Program-made: the position numbers and the translations under genes
Notes under the pieces: model-generated
Database searches by the model: none
Seen by the model: the letters and a program-made list of their open reading frames with translations, nothing else
What the model was told of the DNA's origin: nothing
In this document: in pieces, positions 8,007 to 17,529 of the stretch
How the letters are laid out: each line of letters opens with the position of its first letter
Numbering within the stretch: position 1 is the first letter of the stretch
Assembly (NCBI GenBank): GCA_030694985.1
Contig: JAUYTV010000033.1
Coordinates: forward strand, 1-44,700
DNA: 44,700 nucleotides
Direction: 5' to 3'
Origin: Methanoregula sp.
GTDB lineage: Archaea > Halobacteriota > Methanomicrobia > Methanomicrobiales > Methanospirillaceae

Positions 8007-9801
8007 CCCCCCCAACTCCTTTCTTTGCGATCAGTAACAACCCTTGTGCCGCTGCTTTCTGGATTAAGCGGTTGACAATTCCAACCACCCTGCGGGTTCC
8101 GAGCACCTTTCGCAACTCCATCTCGTTTGCGGTCCGGTGCAGCCGGATGAACTCAAGGATCTTTGCCTCCTGTTCGGTGAGACCGAGCTGGTCGGTGATC
8201 ACCTGTGCCGGGGCGCTTGCCGCGGCCCGCTTTTTCATCTGCGGTACGTTCATGACCGGGCGATCGGCAACCGCTCTCTCCTTGCAGGTCCGGATCAGGC
8301 TGAGGAAATCTTCAAGGTGAATGGCCCGCGTGTGGGCCGGCATCACGTCCATCCCGCTCAGGCAGTAATACTTGCAGCCCGCATAATTCTGCTCTTCGTG
8401 TGCATTGGTACCGGCAATGAAAAACACCATCGCGAGTAACTCAAGACCTTCAGAATTCAATGTTGCCCTACGGGCTTTGAGTTTTGCGAGCAGCTGCTCC
8501 ATGAGCCGTTTTAAGTGATGCATGGTGCTGTTTTTGTCCACGATCACTGCCGCCACACGGCTGAGGTCCGGACTCTTTTTCACATTCGAGAGTATGTAGA
8601 GCATCACCTTCTCGCATTCGCGTCCTTCGCCATGTGCATCGAGGAACTGCGCATAAGAAAGACCACCATTAAGAAAATCAGCCCGGTATGCCCGGTAATA
8701 CCATGACCGGGCTTCTGCGGAATCACCCGCATCTTCATATAACAAGGCAGTCTCGAGCAGGCTTGCTACGTTCACATCCTGTGAAACAAGATCAAGGAAC
8801 CTGCGTTTTGCATCTGCCTGGGGTAGCCACGCGGTGAGGTGTTTACGATACCTGCTGATGATCGTCCGGAGCAGGTCCAGATCGTTTTTTGTCGCCAGTT
8901 CATCCCTGATCAGCTGCTCGTAGGCATGAAGGGCATCTGTTCTTCCCACCCCTGCATCTGCCATATCAGCGAGCAGATCGCAGACAAGAAGCCGATACAC
9001 CGGCTGGTGTGAGCGTTTAACAAGAGCCCGTGCAGTGCCGAGCGCTTCTTTGGTATTCCCGTGTGCCTGTAAGAGCAGCACATAGTCAAAGAGGATCTCG
9101 CAATCGCAATCGGGCTCAATATGATCGGCATAAGCATGAAGAGAAGCCGGCACATCATAGCAGGAGAGGGCAGCAAGATATTTCCTGAGCACTTTTGGAT
9201 CCCGGGTCTCTTTGTAGATCCGGTTTGCGGATTCAGCAGCGGCAGGGAAGTTTCCGGTCTTAATGAGCGCATCCACATATTCATGGCCCGGGGCAGTTCC
9301 GGCACCCAGTTCCGTATGCGTTGAGAGTGCCTCTGCTGCCTTACCCATCCCTAAAAGGGCCTGCATCAGGTGCTTAACATCTGCGGGTTTCTTTCCCAGA
9401 TGCACGAGGCGTTTGAAGACCGGCAGTGCGGCACGGTAATCCTTATGGGCAAGGAGATATTTAGCATAACTCCGCAGGGCATCCTGGTTTGAAGGGTCAA
9501 GGTGAACCGCAGTTGCGTACTCGGCAATTGCCCCTTCATCAGCACGGGCTTCGAGCACTTTTGCAAGGTAACTATGTACATAAGAAGAGTCCGGCATCTT
9601 CTTTTCAAGATCCCTAAAAAAGACCTCCGCGTCATCAGGTTTTCCCATGTAGTAGAGGTTGGTTGCAGCAAGCACTTCGATAGCAGAATCCTTTCCGGAC
9701 TCTAACAGGATGGTGCAGAGCTGGCCGGACTCGATATACCGTCCGTCTTCAAAGAGCCGGAACGCTTCTTTCTTCTGCTCTTCATGCGATGATGGTATCA
9801 T
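7975..9801 (-). CDS. TPR-repeat protein with C-terminal winged helix
   Basis: This is a 608-residue soluble protein with no signal peptide or membrane segments. Residues 1 to about 490 are helical repeats of TPR type, for example the segments around EEQKKEAFRLFEDGRYIESG, AIAEYATAVHLDPSNQDALR and YRAALPVFKRLVHLGKKPAD. The last ~70 residues look like a winged helix-turn-helix (LGLTEQEAKILEFIRLHRTA, then an RKVLGTRRVVGIVNRL recognition-helix-like stretch). The layout suggests a scaffold that bridges DNA and a protein partner. The start overlaps the glycosyltransferase stop in an ATGA, with AGGA just before it; the 3' end overlaps the BrxD-like ATPase gene. I infer it works with that ATPase, possibly as its regulator or DNA-recruiting subunit. 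No published function is known to me. Confidence 0.8.
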   Translation of the reverse strand: MIPSSHEEQKKEAFRLFEDGRYIESGQLCTILLESGKDSAIEVLAATNLYYMGKPDDAEVFFRDLEKKMPDSSYVHSYLAKVLEARADEGAIAEYATAVHLDPSNQDALRSYAKYLLAHKDYRAALPVFKRLVHLGKKPADVKHLMQALLGMGKAAEALSTHTELGAGTAPGHEYVDALIKTGNFPAAAESANRIYKETRDPKVLRKYLAALSCYDVPASLHAYADHIEPDCDCEILFDYVLLLQAHGNTKEALGTARALVKRSHQPVYRLLVCDLLADMADAGVGRTDALHAYEQLIRDELATKNDLDLLRTIISRYRKHLTAWLPQADAKRRFLDLVSQDVNVASLLETALLYEDAGDSAEARSWYYRAYRADFLNGGLSYAQFLDAHGEGRECEKVMLYILSNVKKSPDLSRVAAVIVDKNSTMHHLKRLMEQLLAKLKARRATLNSEGLELLAMVFFIAGTNAHEEQNYAGCKYYCLSGMDVMPAHTRAIHLEDFLSLIRTCKERAVADRPVMNVPQMKKRAAASAPAQVITDQLGLTEQEAKILEFIRLHRTANEMELRKVLGTRRVVGIVNRLIQKAAAQGLLLIAKKGVGGDGEAYEYTGT

Positions 9802-10499
9802 GTTCCTGGACCAAACCGGATCACAAAAAGACCCTTGAGCATACGGATCATGTCCCGCTTTTGCACCCTCGAATCTCCCTTGTTCTGCCAGACGATGGGA
9901 ATTTCTTTGACACTATAACCTGCCTGATGCAGCCGCCAGAGCAGTTCGACATCGAACTCGAATCCCCGGGATGTCATCTGCGGCAGCACGGTATCGATTG
10001 CAGTTTTTTTAAACACCTTTGCCCCGCACTGTGTATCATTGTAGGTGAGATTAAAGAAAATCCGGATCAGGAGATTGAATGCCCGGCTCTCCATCCTGCG
10101 CAGGAATCCCTGCCGTACACGAAGCGTTGAGCCCGGCACCCAGCGCGATCCGATCGCACCGTCAGATGAGGAAAGGTGGGAAAAGAGCCGTTGCATCTCG
10201 CTGATACTGGTAGAACCGTCCGCATCAAAGTACCCCACGAGTGGTGAGCGGGCTGCTTTGAGTCCTTCAATCACGCCGCCTCCTTTTCCCAGCCGGTGAT
10301 CATACTCAAGGCAGTTGATTACGAGATCCTGCCTGTGGGCCGCAATCTGTCTGACACAGTCCGCAGTCCGGTCGGTTCCGTCACAGACTACGATCAGTTC
10401 TCCCTCAAACGCTGTTATCTCGTCAAAGAGCAACCGGATCCGGTTCTCCTCGTTGTATGCAGGGATGACAAGACTGCAGGGTATGCCGGGGGTAGTCAT
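9798..10499 (-). CDS. Family 2 glycosyltransferase (dolichyl-phosphate glycosyltransferase-like)
   Basis: The 233-residue GT-A fold enzyme has the nucleotide-sugar site opening CSLVIPAYNEENRI and ELIVVCDGTDRTAD, the GKGGGVIEGLKAA motif and the metal-binding DxD in GYFDADGST. The later part (NDTQCGAKVF, GFEFDVELLWRLHQAGY) matches dolichyl-phosphate glucosyl/mannosyl transferases (ALG5/DPM1 type). It would load a sugar on a lipid phosphate at the cytoplasmic membrane face for protein N-glycosylation or polysaccharide synthesis. There is no membrane domain of its own. Start at 10499 is chosen for AGGAG about 10 bases upstream and the direct entry into the fold. It is the first gene of the operon with the TPR and BrxD-like genes, overlapping by ATGA. 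Confidence 0.85.
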   Translation of the reverse strand: MTTPGIPCSLVIPAYNEENRIRLLFDEITAFEGELIVVCDGTDRTADCVRQIAAHRQDLVINCLEYDHRLGKGGGVIEGLKAARSPLVGYFDADGSTSISEMQRLFSHLSSSDGAIGSRWVPGSTLRVRQGFLRRMESRAFNLLIRIFFNLTYNDTQCGAKVFKKTAIDTVLPQMTSRGFEFDVELLWRLHQAGYSVKEIPIVWQNKGDSRVQKRDMIRMLKGLFVIRFGPGT

Positions 10500-10630
10500 T
10501 TCAGGCTTGCTCCTTTTAACAATGATGTATTGATGAAGAGTGTCACGCGGTGTTAAGGATGCAGTGCGGACTCTCAACGTACTGTCAGAAATTATTGTAT
10601 TATAATCGTGGGCAGAGAGTCCCAATAACG

Positions 10631-10861
10631 TTACTGGTGTTTGAGCAGGTGCTGACCGAGCACCGTTGCCGGACGGTACTTCTCTGCCATATGGAGCGCG
10701 GTTTTTTTAAGTTCATGGTGTTCGGCAAGGCAACTTTCCGGTGGCGGGGATTTTCTGAGGATGGCTGATGTGTTCTCGGTGATCTGGATGAGTTCAGTTG
10801 CGATCACGGCATTGAGCCAGATGAGATCAGCAAGCATCTCTTTAGTTTCAGGGTCCTGCAT
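10631..10861 (-). CDS. Small hypothetical protein
   Basis: This is a 76-residue, mostly helical, soluble peptide (MQDPETKEMLADLIWLNAVI...) without recognised motifs. The frame uses ordinary codons and contains no low-complexity sequence, and the gene lies 131 bases upstream of the glycosyltransferase on the same strand. No Shine-Dalgarno precedes the ATG, but TTTAATAGG lies about 30 bases upstream, consistent with a leaderless start. It is probably real but I cannot assign a role. Confidence 0.5.
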   Translation of the reverse strand: MQDPETKEMLADLIWLNAVIATELIQITENTSAILRKSPPPESCLAEHHELKKTALHMAEKYRPATVLGQHLLKHQ

Positions 10862-10956
10862 GCAGAATAGTACGTCTGGTGAACCCTATTAAACAACCGA
10901 AATGGAAAAGAAGGCATATGATTAATCCCCTCCGGATAAAATCTCTTTAGAGAATC

Positions 10957-11373
10957 ATGTCCTATTTAGAAAACATAAGGCAGCATGGCAGGGATGCCAA
11001 CCCGTTCTTTAACTCTATGGGAATTGAAATTGTCAGTTACGAACAGGGAAAAGCGGTGCTGAAAATGCAGGTCCGGCCGGATATGCACAACGGTGTCGGC
11101 TGGCTGCAGGGCGGGATGCTTGTTGCCCTTGCAGATGAAGCGATTGCACTTGCCCTCTACACCCTGTTAAAGGAAAATGAGGGAATTGCAACAATTTCCG
11201 AATCCACCAGTTTTGTCAAAGGTGTGCGGGAAGGTGTGATCAATGCCGAGGCAAAAGTGATCAAGAAAGGACGACGCGTTGCCTTTGCTGAGGCTGAAGT
11301 CATTTTAGATGATGGCAAAAAAACCCTGCTCTCCCGTACGTCAGCTGCATTTGCGGTGACGGCAAACGAATAA
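10957..11373 (+). CDS. PaaI-type hotdog-fold thioesterase
   Basis: The 138-residue protein has the hotdog core signature HNGVGWLQGGMLVALADEA (44-62), where the helix following the conserved Gly-Gly supplies the acidic catalytic residue (Asp59 or nearby). The later strands (ATISESTSFVKGVREG, AEAEVILDDG) fit the acyl-CoA thioesterase family YbgC/PaaI. It would hydrolyse acyl- or aryl-CoA thioesters in the cytoplasm, usually as a tetramer. It stands alone and converges on the TPR membrane protein gene, with only 7 bases between stops. The substrate cannot be read from sequence. Confidence 0.9.
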   Translation: MSYLENIRQHGRDANPFFNSMGIEIVSYEQGKAVLKMQVRPDMHNGVGWLQGGMLVALADEAIALALYTLLKENEGIATISESTSFVKGVREGVINAEAKVIKKGRRVAFAEAEVILDDGKKTLLSRTSAAFAVTANE

Positions 11374-11380
11374 AAAAAGA

Positions 11381-12082
11381 TTATTCCTTCTTTCCTTTGG
11401 ACTTCTTCTCTTCGGGCTTTACTTCAGGTTTTCTGGATTTGAAGTACAAGACTGCGCCTACAGCAACGATGATGATGACAATGACAATTACAATCATGGT
11501 TGTCGGTAATGCGGTTGGGGCAGCTTTTTCAGCTGCTGCAAGACCTGTTGTGGCATCCCGGTTTCCGGGGTCAGTTTCGAGGGCTTTTTTATAGGTATCT
11601 ACTGCCGCCTGGTAATCACCCATCTTTGAGAGTGTGTCGCCTTTGTTAATCAGGGCAATTGTGTAGTTCTGTTCAAACTTAATGGCGTTGTTATACGCAG
11701 CGAGTGCATCCTGGTACTTTCCAAGGTTATAATTTGCATAACCCTTATTGTTCCAGAGCATTTTGTCCTTGGGATAGAGTGCGAGCCCCTGGTCGAAGGT
11801 CTGGATGGCTTCGTCATATTTTTTGAGCTGGATCTGTGCATATCCCTTGTCCCGGTACGTATACAGCAGGGCATCAGACATTTTGATCATGGTCGTGTTA
11901 GAGGCAAGCGCCTGGTCAAAAGTTGCAATCGCCCGCTCGTAATCATTTGTGTTGAGGAGCAATTCAGCCCGGTTATAATAGGTAGTTGCCTCATCTGTTG
12001 GTGCTTCTGCCAGCACAGGTGGAACAAAGCAGGCAATCAATGTAATAATTGCCAGTATGTGAATAAACTGCCTGAATTTCAT
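11381..12082 (-). CDS. Exported TPR protein with C-terminal membrane anchor
   Basis: This is a 233-residue protein with a signal peptide (MKFRQFIHILAIITLIACFV, cleavage near VLAEA). Four TPR units follow, for example TNDYERAIATFDQALASN, LKKYDEAIQTFDQGLALYP, LGKYQDALAAYNNAIKFE and MGDYQAAVDTYKKALETDPG. Then come a membrane helix (TTMIVIVIVIIIVAVGAVLY) and a very basic tail ending SKGKKE. The repeats face outside and probably scaffold a surface or secretion complex. A GTG two codons upstream (12088) is an alternative start. It is divergent from pyrG. Confidence 0.85.
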   Translation of the reverse strand: MKFRQFIHILAIITLIACFVPPVLAEAPTDEATTYYNRAELLLNTNDYERAIATFDQALASNTTMIKMSDALLYTYRDKGYAQIQLKKYDEAIQTFDQGLALYPKDKMLWNNKGYANYNLGKYQDALAAYNNAIKFEQNYTIALINKGDTLSKMGDYQAAVDTYKKALETDPGNRDATTGLAAAEKAAPTALPTTMIVIVIVIIIVAVGAVLYFKSRKPEVKPEEKKSKGKKE

Positions 12083-12279
12083 ACCCACTCAGTGAGATGT
12101 GTTCATAAATTAATCTTACTTTGGTCTGTCACATCCCAGGGTTTTTAAACCAACGACAGCCCCTGATTCCGGTGCAGATTTACGCCTGCTATAAATGGCT
12201 GATCTTTATCCCGTTCCTTTAAGGAAGATAACACTATTTAGGATTGTAAGCCAAATATAATGCAATCGGGGAGATTCTT

Positions 12280-13860
12280 TTGAAGTACATCATAATTACC
12301 GGGGGTGTGATGAGCGGGCTTGGCAAAGGGATCACCGCTGCATCGGTGGGACGGATTTTACAGAACCGTGGCTACCGGGTCACGGCAGTAAAAATAGATC
12401 CTTACTTAAATATCGATGCCGGCACGATGAACCCGGCCCAGCACGGGGAAGTCTTCGTGCTCAAGGATGGCAGTGAAGTTGATCTCGATCTCGGCAACTA
12501 CGAGCGGTTCTTAGACATCGAGCTGACTGCTGCCCACAACATCACCACCGGCAAGGTGTACCGGACGGTTATCGATAAGGAGCGCCGCGGGGATTTCCTC
12601 GGAGAAACCGTGCAGATCATCCCCCATATCACCGACCAGATTAAGACCTGTATCAGGAATGCTGCTAAAGAGGAATTCCCTGACGGAACAAAAGCAGATA
12701 TCTGCCTGGTGGAAGTCGGAGGCACGGTTGGCGATATCGAGAGCATGCCGTTCTTAGAAGCGGTCCGCCAGATGCACGGCGAACTTCCTGAGCATGACAT
12801 TGTCCTTGTCCATGTCACCCTGATCCCCGAAGATACCATGGGGGACATGAAGACCAAGCCCACCCAGCACTCGGTAAAAGCCCTGCGGGAGCTCGGGTTA
12901 CATGCGGATATTATTGTAGGCCGCAGCGAGAACCCGATCGGTGCCGGCACAAAACGAAAGATCTCTGCATTCTGTGATCTCCCCCAGAGTGCTGTCATAT
13001 CTGCTGCCACTGCCCCTGATACCTACGCAGTTCCGATGGAGATGGAAAAAGAGGGTATTGCCGATGTGCTCTCTGCCCATCTCGGTCTGGATAAAAAAGA
13101 GCCTGACACCGCGTGGTACCGTCTGGTGAACAAGGAGTACACCAGCCGGGTGACGGTTGCAATCGTGAGCAAGTACGGCATTGAAGATGTCTATATCAGC
13201 ATCAAGGAATCGCTCAAACATGCGGGGCGTGCACTCTCAACCGAAGTAAAGATTGCATGGCTGGATGCAGAACGGTATGAACGGTGTTCTTTAAAGGACT
13301 ATGACGGTATCCTGATTCCCGGAGGTTTTGGGAAACGCGGCATTGAAGGCAAGATCGCAGCGATCCAGTTCGCCCGCGAGAATAATGTACCGTTCCTTGG
13401 ACTCTGTCTGGGATTTCAGCTGGCAACCGTTGAGTTCGCCCGCCACAAGGCAGGGTTTGCCGATGCCACAAGTGAAGAGTTCGGTGAGGGTACCCATGTG
13501 ATCGGGCTGCTTCCGGAACAGGAAGGAGTGAATGAACTCGGAGGCACGATGCGGCTTGGGAACTATACCGCAGATATTTTAGATGGCACACTGGCATCGA
13601 AACTCTACAAAGAAAAGCAGATTACCGAACGCCACAGGCACCGGTATGAAGTGAACCCGCAGTACATTGGGAATCTGGAAAAGGCAGGTCTCGTCTTTTC
13701 GGCAACCAACAAGAACCGGATGGAGTGCCTTGAACTTCCTCATCATCCGTTCTTCTTTGCCACGCAGTTCCACCCGGAGTTCCGGTCCCGGCCAACACGC
13801 CCTTCTCCCCCGTATCTCGGGTTTGTTGAAGCATGCAGGGCAAACAAGAAGACAACTTAG
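12280..13860 (+). CDS. pyrG: CTP synthase
   Basis: The 526-residue enzyme makes CTP from UTP, ATP and glutamine. The N-terminal synthetase domain opens [20 protein letters not shown] and carries [20 protein letters not shown] and [12 protein letters not shown]. The C-terminal class I glutamine amidotransferase domain has the nucleophile elbow [10 protein letters not shown] (Cys376) and HPEF with its His-Glu pair. Length is typical. The start is an unusual TTG, supported by GGGGAG 8 bases upstream and by homology beginning directly there. It is followed by guaAB after 8 bases, so two glutamine-linked nucleotide enzymes share an operon. Confidence 0.97.
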   Translation: MKYIIITGGVMSGLGKGITAASVGRILQNRGYRVTAVKIDPYLNIDAGTMNPAQHGEVFVLKDGSEVDLDLGNYERFLDIELTAAHNITTGKVYRTVIDKERRGDFLGETVQIIPHITDQIKTCIRNAAKEEFPDGTKADICLVEVGGTVGDIESMPFLEAVRQMHGELPEHDIVLVHVTLIPEDTMGDMKTKPTQHSVKALRELGLHADIIVGRSENPIGAGTKRKISAFCDLPQSAVISAATAPDTYAVPMEMEKEGIADVLSAHLGLDKKEPDTAWYRLVNKEYTSRVTVAIVSKYGIEDVYISIKESLKHAGRALSTEVKIAWLDAERYERCSLKDYDGILIPGGFGKRGIEGKIAAIQFARENNVPFLGLCLGFQLATVEFARHKAGFADATSEEFGEGTHVIGLLPEQEGVNELGGTMRLGNYTADILDGTLASKLYKEKQITERHRHRYEVNPQYIGNLEKAGLVFSATNKNRMECLELPHHPFFFATQFHPEFRSRPTRPSPPYLGFVEACRANKKTT

Positions 13861-13868
13861 GTGTAAAA

Positions 13869-14786
13869 ATGGTCAATACAGAGAAATTCATTGCCAAATC
13901 TATTGCAGAGATCAAAGCCGCAGCCGGTGATGACAAGGTGGTCATGGCCCTGTCTGGTGGAGTTGACAGTTCGGTCTGTGCAGCGCTTGCAGCCCGTGCG
14001 ATCGGCGACAATCTCATCCCAATCTATATCGACACCGGCCTGATGCGAAAAGGAGAGACTGAACGGATTCGCACGCTGTTTAACAATATACACCTCCAGA
14101 TTGTTGATGCCGGAGACGAGTTCCTTGCATCGCTCAAGGGGATCATCGATCCCGAAGAGAAGCGCAAGGCAATCGGTGAGCGATTCATCCGGGTTTTTGA
14201 GCGTGAGGCAAAGAAGGTGGGGGCAAAATGCCTCTTGCAGGGTACCATCTACCCGGACCGTATCGAGAGCGAGGGTGGGATCAAGAGCCATCACAATGTG
14301 GGCGGTATGCCGCTGCACATGGAGTTTACCAAAGTGATCGAGCCGATCCGCGATCTCTACAAGGATGAAGTGCGGGAAGTGGCCGGAGCGCTTGGTCTCC
14401 CTAAGGAGATCCAGCACCGGATGCCATTTCCCGGCCCCGGGCTTGCGGTACGGATCATCGGGGAGATTACGAAAGAAAAAGTTGACATTATCCGCGAGGC
14501 GAACTGGATCGTGGAAGACGAACTGGTGGAGAAGTACCGCCCATGGCAGTGTTTTGCCGCCCTGCTCGGTCTGGGCACTGGTGTCAAAGGCGACAACCGA
14601 ATCCACGGGTGGATTGTTGCGATACGGGCAGTAAACTCCCGTGACGGGATGACAGCAGACCCGCTTGATATCCCTTTTACGCACCTTGTTAAAATCGGCT
14701 CAAGAATTACTGCTGACATTCCCCGCGTTGCCAGAGTGGTGTACGATATCACGGCAAAACCTCCTGCAACCATTGAATATGAATAA
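13869..14786 (+). CDS. guaAB: GMP synthase subunit B (ATP pyrophosphatase and dimerisation domain)
   Basis: The 305-residue protein adenylates XMP and aminates it to GMP with ammonia from a separate amidotransferase subunit. It has the PP-loop LSGGVDSS (28-35) and the C-terminal dimerisation region ([20 protein letters not shown], and [23 protein letters not shown] at the end). The absence of a class I amidotransferase domain marks the archaeal split form; the partner guaAA is not in this window. The start at 13869 is chosen because GGTG lies upstream and the family begins here; a longer frame overlaps pyrG. It is in an operon with pyrG. Confidence 0.96.
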   Translation: MVNTEKFIAKSIAEIKAAAGDDKVVMALSGGVDSSVCAALAARAIGDNLIPIYIDTGLMRKGETERIRTLFNNIHLQIVDAGDEFLASLKGIIDPEEKRKAIGERFIRVFEREAKKVGAKCLLQGTIYPDRIESEGGIKSHHNVGGMPLHMEFTKVIEPIRDLYKDEVREVAGALGLPKEIQHRMPFPGPGLAVRIIGEITKEKVDIIREANWIVEDELVEKYRPWQCFAALLGLGTGVKGDNRIHGWIVAIRAVNSRDGMTADPLDIPFTHLVKIGSRITADIPRVARVVYDITAKPPATIEYE

Positions 14787-14844
14787 CTGCTGAACCTTAG
14801 CAAACGAATACAACCAGAGAACACAACCAACAAAAAGATCTGTG

Positions 14845-15981
14845 ATGGAAATGGAAAAGACAAGCCAGTTCAAAGTTTTAGATGAACGCTACTTTATGCC
14901 TGCGTTCTCGCGCGATATGGCAATTGTAAAGGGTGAGGGATCAACCGTCTGGGATGCAGAAGGAAAACAGTATCTCGACTGTGTTGCCGGCATTGCAGTC
15001 TGCAGCACCGGTCACTGCCACCCGGCCATAGTAAAAGCGATCTGTGACCAGGCACACCAGCTGATCCACTGCTCAAATCTCTATTATGTTCCTCACCAGG
15101 GCGATCTCGCAAAAAAACTTGTTGAGATTACCGGCATGCACAAAGCCTTCTTCTCAAACTCGGGAGCAGAAGCCACTGACGGGGCACTCAAACTTGCCCG
15201 GGTCAGGACCGGTAAGAAAAAATTTGTGGCATTCACTCATGGGTTCCACGGCCGTACCGTTGGTTCACTCGCAGTCACCCACAAGCCGGCAATCCGCGAA
15301 CCTTTTGAGCCGCTCGGGATGGTCAAGACCTTTGTTGAATACGGCGATCTGGACGGGCTGAAAAAAGTTATGGACAATGATACTGCTGGTGTTATCTTTG
15401 AACCTATCCAGGGAGAAGCAGGGGTCATCATCCCCCCCGAGAGTTTCATTGAGGGCATCCGTGAAATCTGCGATGATACCGGCGCTCTTATGATCGCTGA
15501 CGAAGTCCAGACCGGCATGGGACGTACGGGTAAATGGCTGGCCATGCAGCACACAAAAGTGATGCCTGATATCGTCACGCTCGCAAAAGGCATTGCAAGC
15601 GGGTTTCCCATGGGTGCACTCGTTGCCCGTGAAGATCTGGAGTTTAAGAAAAGCGAGCATGGGAGCACGTTTGCCGGTGGCCCGCTTGCCTGTGCAGCTG
15701 CGCTTGCTACAATTGGCGTTATTGAGAAGATCCTCCCGGATGTGGCCCGGAAAGGCGATCGGTTTGGTAAGGGGCTCGCCTCGCTTAACCCCCGTATTCG
15801 CGGGCTGATGATCGGTATGACAATCGGGGACAAATGCCCGGATGTCCAGAAGAGATGTGCAGAAAATGGAGTGCTTGTGAATTGCGCAGCGGACGGCAAC
15901 CTGCGTCTGGTCCCACCCCTTGTTATTACGGATGCAGAGATCGACTGCGTAGTCGGAGTGATCAATGGAGCGCTTGGTTAG
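14845..15981 (+). CDS. argD: Acetylornithine aminotransferase
   Basis: This 378-residue class III PLP aminotransferase of arginine synthesis converts N-acetylglutamate semialdehyde to N-acetylornithine. Family signatures are NSGAEATDGALKLAR, THGFHGRTVGSLAVT, EPIQGEAGV, LMIADEVQTGMGRTG and the PLP lysine in DIVTLAKGIASGFP (Lys248). Because dapL is also present in this window, a role as succinyl-diaminopimelate aminotransferase is less likely. The start is taken at ATG 14845; a GTG directly before it and an ATG at 14851 are alternatives, and no clear Shine-Dalgarno is seen. Its 3' end overlaps hisC by 17 bases. Confidence 0.93.
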   Translation: MEMEKTSQFKVLDERYFMPAFSRDMAIVKGEGSTVWDAEGKQYLDCVAGIAVCSTGHCHPAIVKAICDQAHQLIHCSNLYYVPHQGDLAKKLVEITGMHKAFFSNSGAEATDGALKLARVRTGKKKFVAFTHGFHGRTVGSLAVTHKPAIREPFEPLGMVKTFVEYGDLDGLKKVMDNDTAGVIFEPIQGEAGVIIPPESFIEGIREICDDTGALMIADEVQTGMGRTGKWLAMQHTKVMPDIVTLAKGIASGFPMGALVAREDLEFKKSEHGSTFAGGPLACAAALATIGVIEKILPDVARKGDRFGKGLASLNPRIRGLMIGMTIGDKCPDVQKRCAENGVLVNCAADGNLRLVPPLVITDAEIDCVVGVINGALG

Positions 15982-17023
15982 ATCCTGCTATAAAAAAAAG
16001 AGCGGCTATGTCTTTGCCAAAAAAGCGGAAGATATCGCCCGCGAGTACGGGATTAGTAAGGTAGCCAGGCTTGCAAGTAATGAAAACCCAGAACCCCTCT
16101 CTCCTTTTGCATTAGCAGCAGCAAAAGAGGCATTGCGGACCGTGAACCGGTACCCTGATGAGCGCGTCAATATCCTGATGAATGCCTTGCGGGCATATTA
16201 CGGCGATTATCATTTTGTCACGGGCGTTGGGATGGATGGTGTGATCGAGACTATCATCCGCACGCTGGTCGAGCCCGGTGAGAAGGTGGCGATCTCCACG
16301 CCCACGTTCTCCTTCTATGCACTCGCGGCAATGGGACAGGGTGCGGAAGTGATCACCGTACCGCGGGAAGCGGATTTTTCGGTAGATTGCAAAAAACTGA
16401 TCGGGAAGGCCAAAGAGGCAAAGATTACGGTAGTATGCTCGCCCAACAACCCTACCGGGAATGCCACACCTCTTGACGATGTAGCAGAGATCCTTGAAGG
16501 AATTGAAGGGCTCCTCTTCTTAGATAATGCCTATGTCGAGTTCTCCGCAATCGACTATCTCCCCCTCATGAAAAAGCATGAGAACCTTGTGCTGGGACGG
16601 ACATTTTCCAAGGTCTACTCCCTTGCCGGTCTCCGGATTGGGTATGCCTTCACGCCGCGATGGCTGCCTCCGTGGTACAACCGGGCCAGTACACCGTTTA
16701 CGGTGAACTCAGTATCAGCAGCAGCAGCTGCTGCTGCATTGCCGGACAAGGAGCGTGCAGAGCGATATATCGCGCAGGTGAAACGGTGGCGCACCCGGTA
16801 TGCCGATGAGGTAAAGTTCCATGTACTGCCTTCGGATGCAAACTTTGTCATGATCGATGTCGCCCCGCATAAGGGTGATACTGTTGTCGAGAGCCTTGCC
16901 AGGAAAGGTGTTGTTGTCCGCTCGTGCAGGAGTTTTGCCGGGCTGCCTGACCATTATATCCGGGTGAGTGTTGGCGAGGACTGGGAGAACGAGTTGTTCA
17001 TTGAGGAGATCAACACATTATGA
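15965..17023 (+). CDS. hisC: Histidinol-phosphate aminotransferase
   Basis: This 352-residue class I PLP aminotransferase converts imidazole-acetol phosphate and glutamate to histidinol phosphate. It has LASNENPEPLSP near the N-terminus, VCSPNNPTGN, FLDNAYVEFS and the PLP lysine in RTFSKVYSLAGLRIGY (Lys216), followed by the phosphate-binding Arg. A GGAGTGA lies just before the ATG inside the end of argD, giving coupled translation. Its stop overlaps the next gene by ATGA. It is the second histidine gene in this window, unlinked to hisD. Confidence 0.95.
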   Translation: MERLVRSCYKKKSGYVFAKKAEDIAREYGISKVARLASNENPEPLSPFALAAAKEALRTVNRYPDERVNILMNALRAYYGDYHFVTGVGMDGVIETIIRTLVEPGEKVAISTPTFSFYALAAMGQGAEVITVPREADFSVDCKKLIGKAKEAKITVVCSPNNPTGNATPLDDVAEILEGIEGLLFLDNAYVEFSAIDYLPLMKKHENLVLGRTFSKVYSLAGLRIGYAFTPRWLPPWYNRASTPFTVNSVSAAAAAAALPDKERAERYIAQVKRWRTRYADEVKFHVLPSDANFVMIDVAPHKGDTVVESLARKGVVVRSCRSFAGLPDHYIRVSVGEDWENELFIEEINTL

Positions 17024-17529
17024 TGTGTGGTATAACGGGCACCCCCGGCACCGGCAAATCGCTCATCAGCGATGAGCTTGGTCGGCGGGGGCACACAGTT
17101 GTCCACCTCACCGATACCATACGACCCTACATTACGGGCGATGATGAGCAGCGCGACACCGAGATCTTCGATGATGAGCGCTGGGTAGCAGAGTTTGTAC
17201 CGGTTGACGGGTTTGTGGAAGGACATTTTGCCCACCTGCTGCCCTGCGATCGGGTGGTGGTGCTCCGTTGCCGCCCGGATGAACTGAAAAAACGCCTGGA
17301 ACAGCGCAAATATTCTGCCGGCAAGGTTATGGAGAATGCCGACGCAGAAGCGCTTGACGACTGCCTGATCGAGACTGTTGACCTGCATGATGCCGGCAAC
17401 ATCTTCGAACTGGATACAACCGGTCATGACCCGGGTTTTTGTGCTGACCGGATCGAAGGGTTTGTTGCAGGAAAGATTCCGGCTCAGTTCGGAACACTTG
17501 ACTGGTCCGGCTTTTTAGAGGTGCACTAA
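17020..17529 (+). CDS. Adenylate kinase-like NTPase (AK6/Fap7 family)
   Basis: The 169-residue P-loop protein opens CGITGTPGTGKS (P-loop 7-14). It continues with a nucleoside-monophosphate kinase core (EGHFAHLLPCDRVVVLRCRP, LKKRLEQRKYSAGKVMENADAE). This is the archaeal relative of human AK6 and yeast Fap7, which has adenylate kinase/ATPase activity and takes part in small-subunit ribosome maturation. The last ~30 residues (AGKIPAQFGTLDWSGFLEVH) are typical of euryarchaeal members. The ATG overlaps the hisC stop; ATG 17023 is an alternative. The next gene starts with no gap. Confidence 0.88.
   Translation: MMCGITGTPGTGKSLISDELGRRGHTVVHLTDTIRPYITGDDEQRDTEIFDDERWVAEFVPVDGFVEGHFAHLLPCDRVVVLRCRPDELKKRLEQRKYSAGKVMENADAEALDDCLIETVDLHDAGNIFELDTTGHDPGFCADRIEGFVAGKIPAQFGTLDWSGFLEVH

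Noticed and set aside
6693-10499. Complete BREX phage-defence locus
   Set aside because: Only the BrxD-like ATPase is present; no PglZ, methylase, BrxC or Lon-like gene is within the window.
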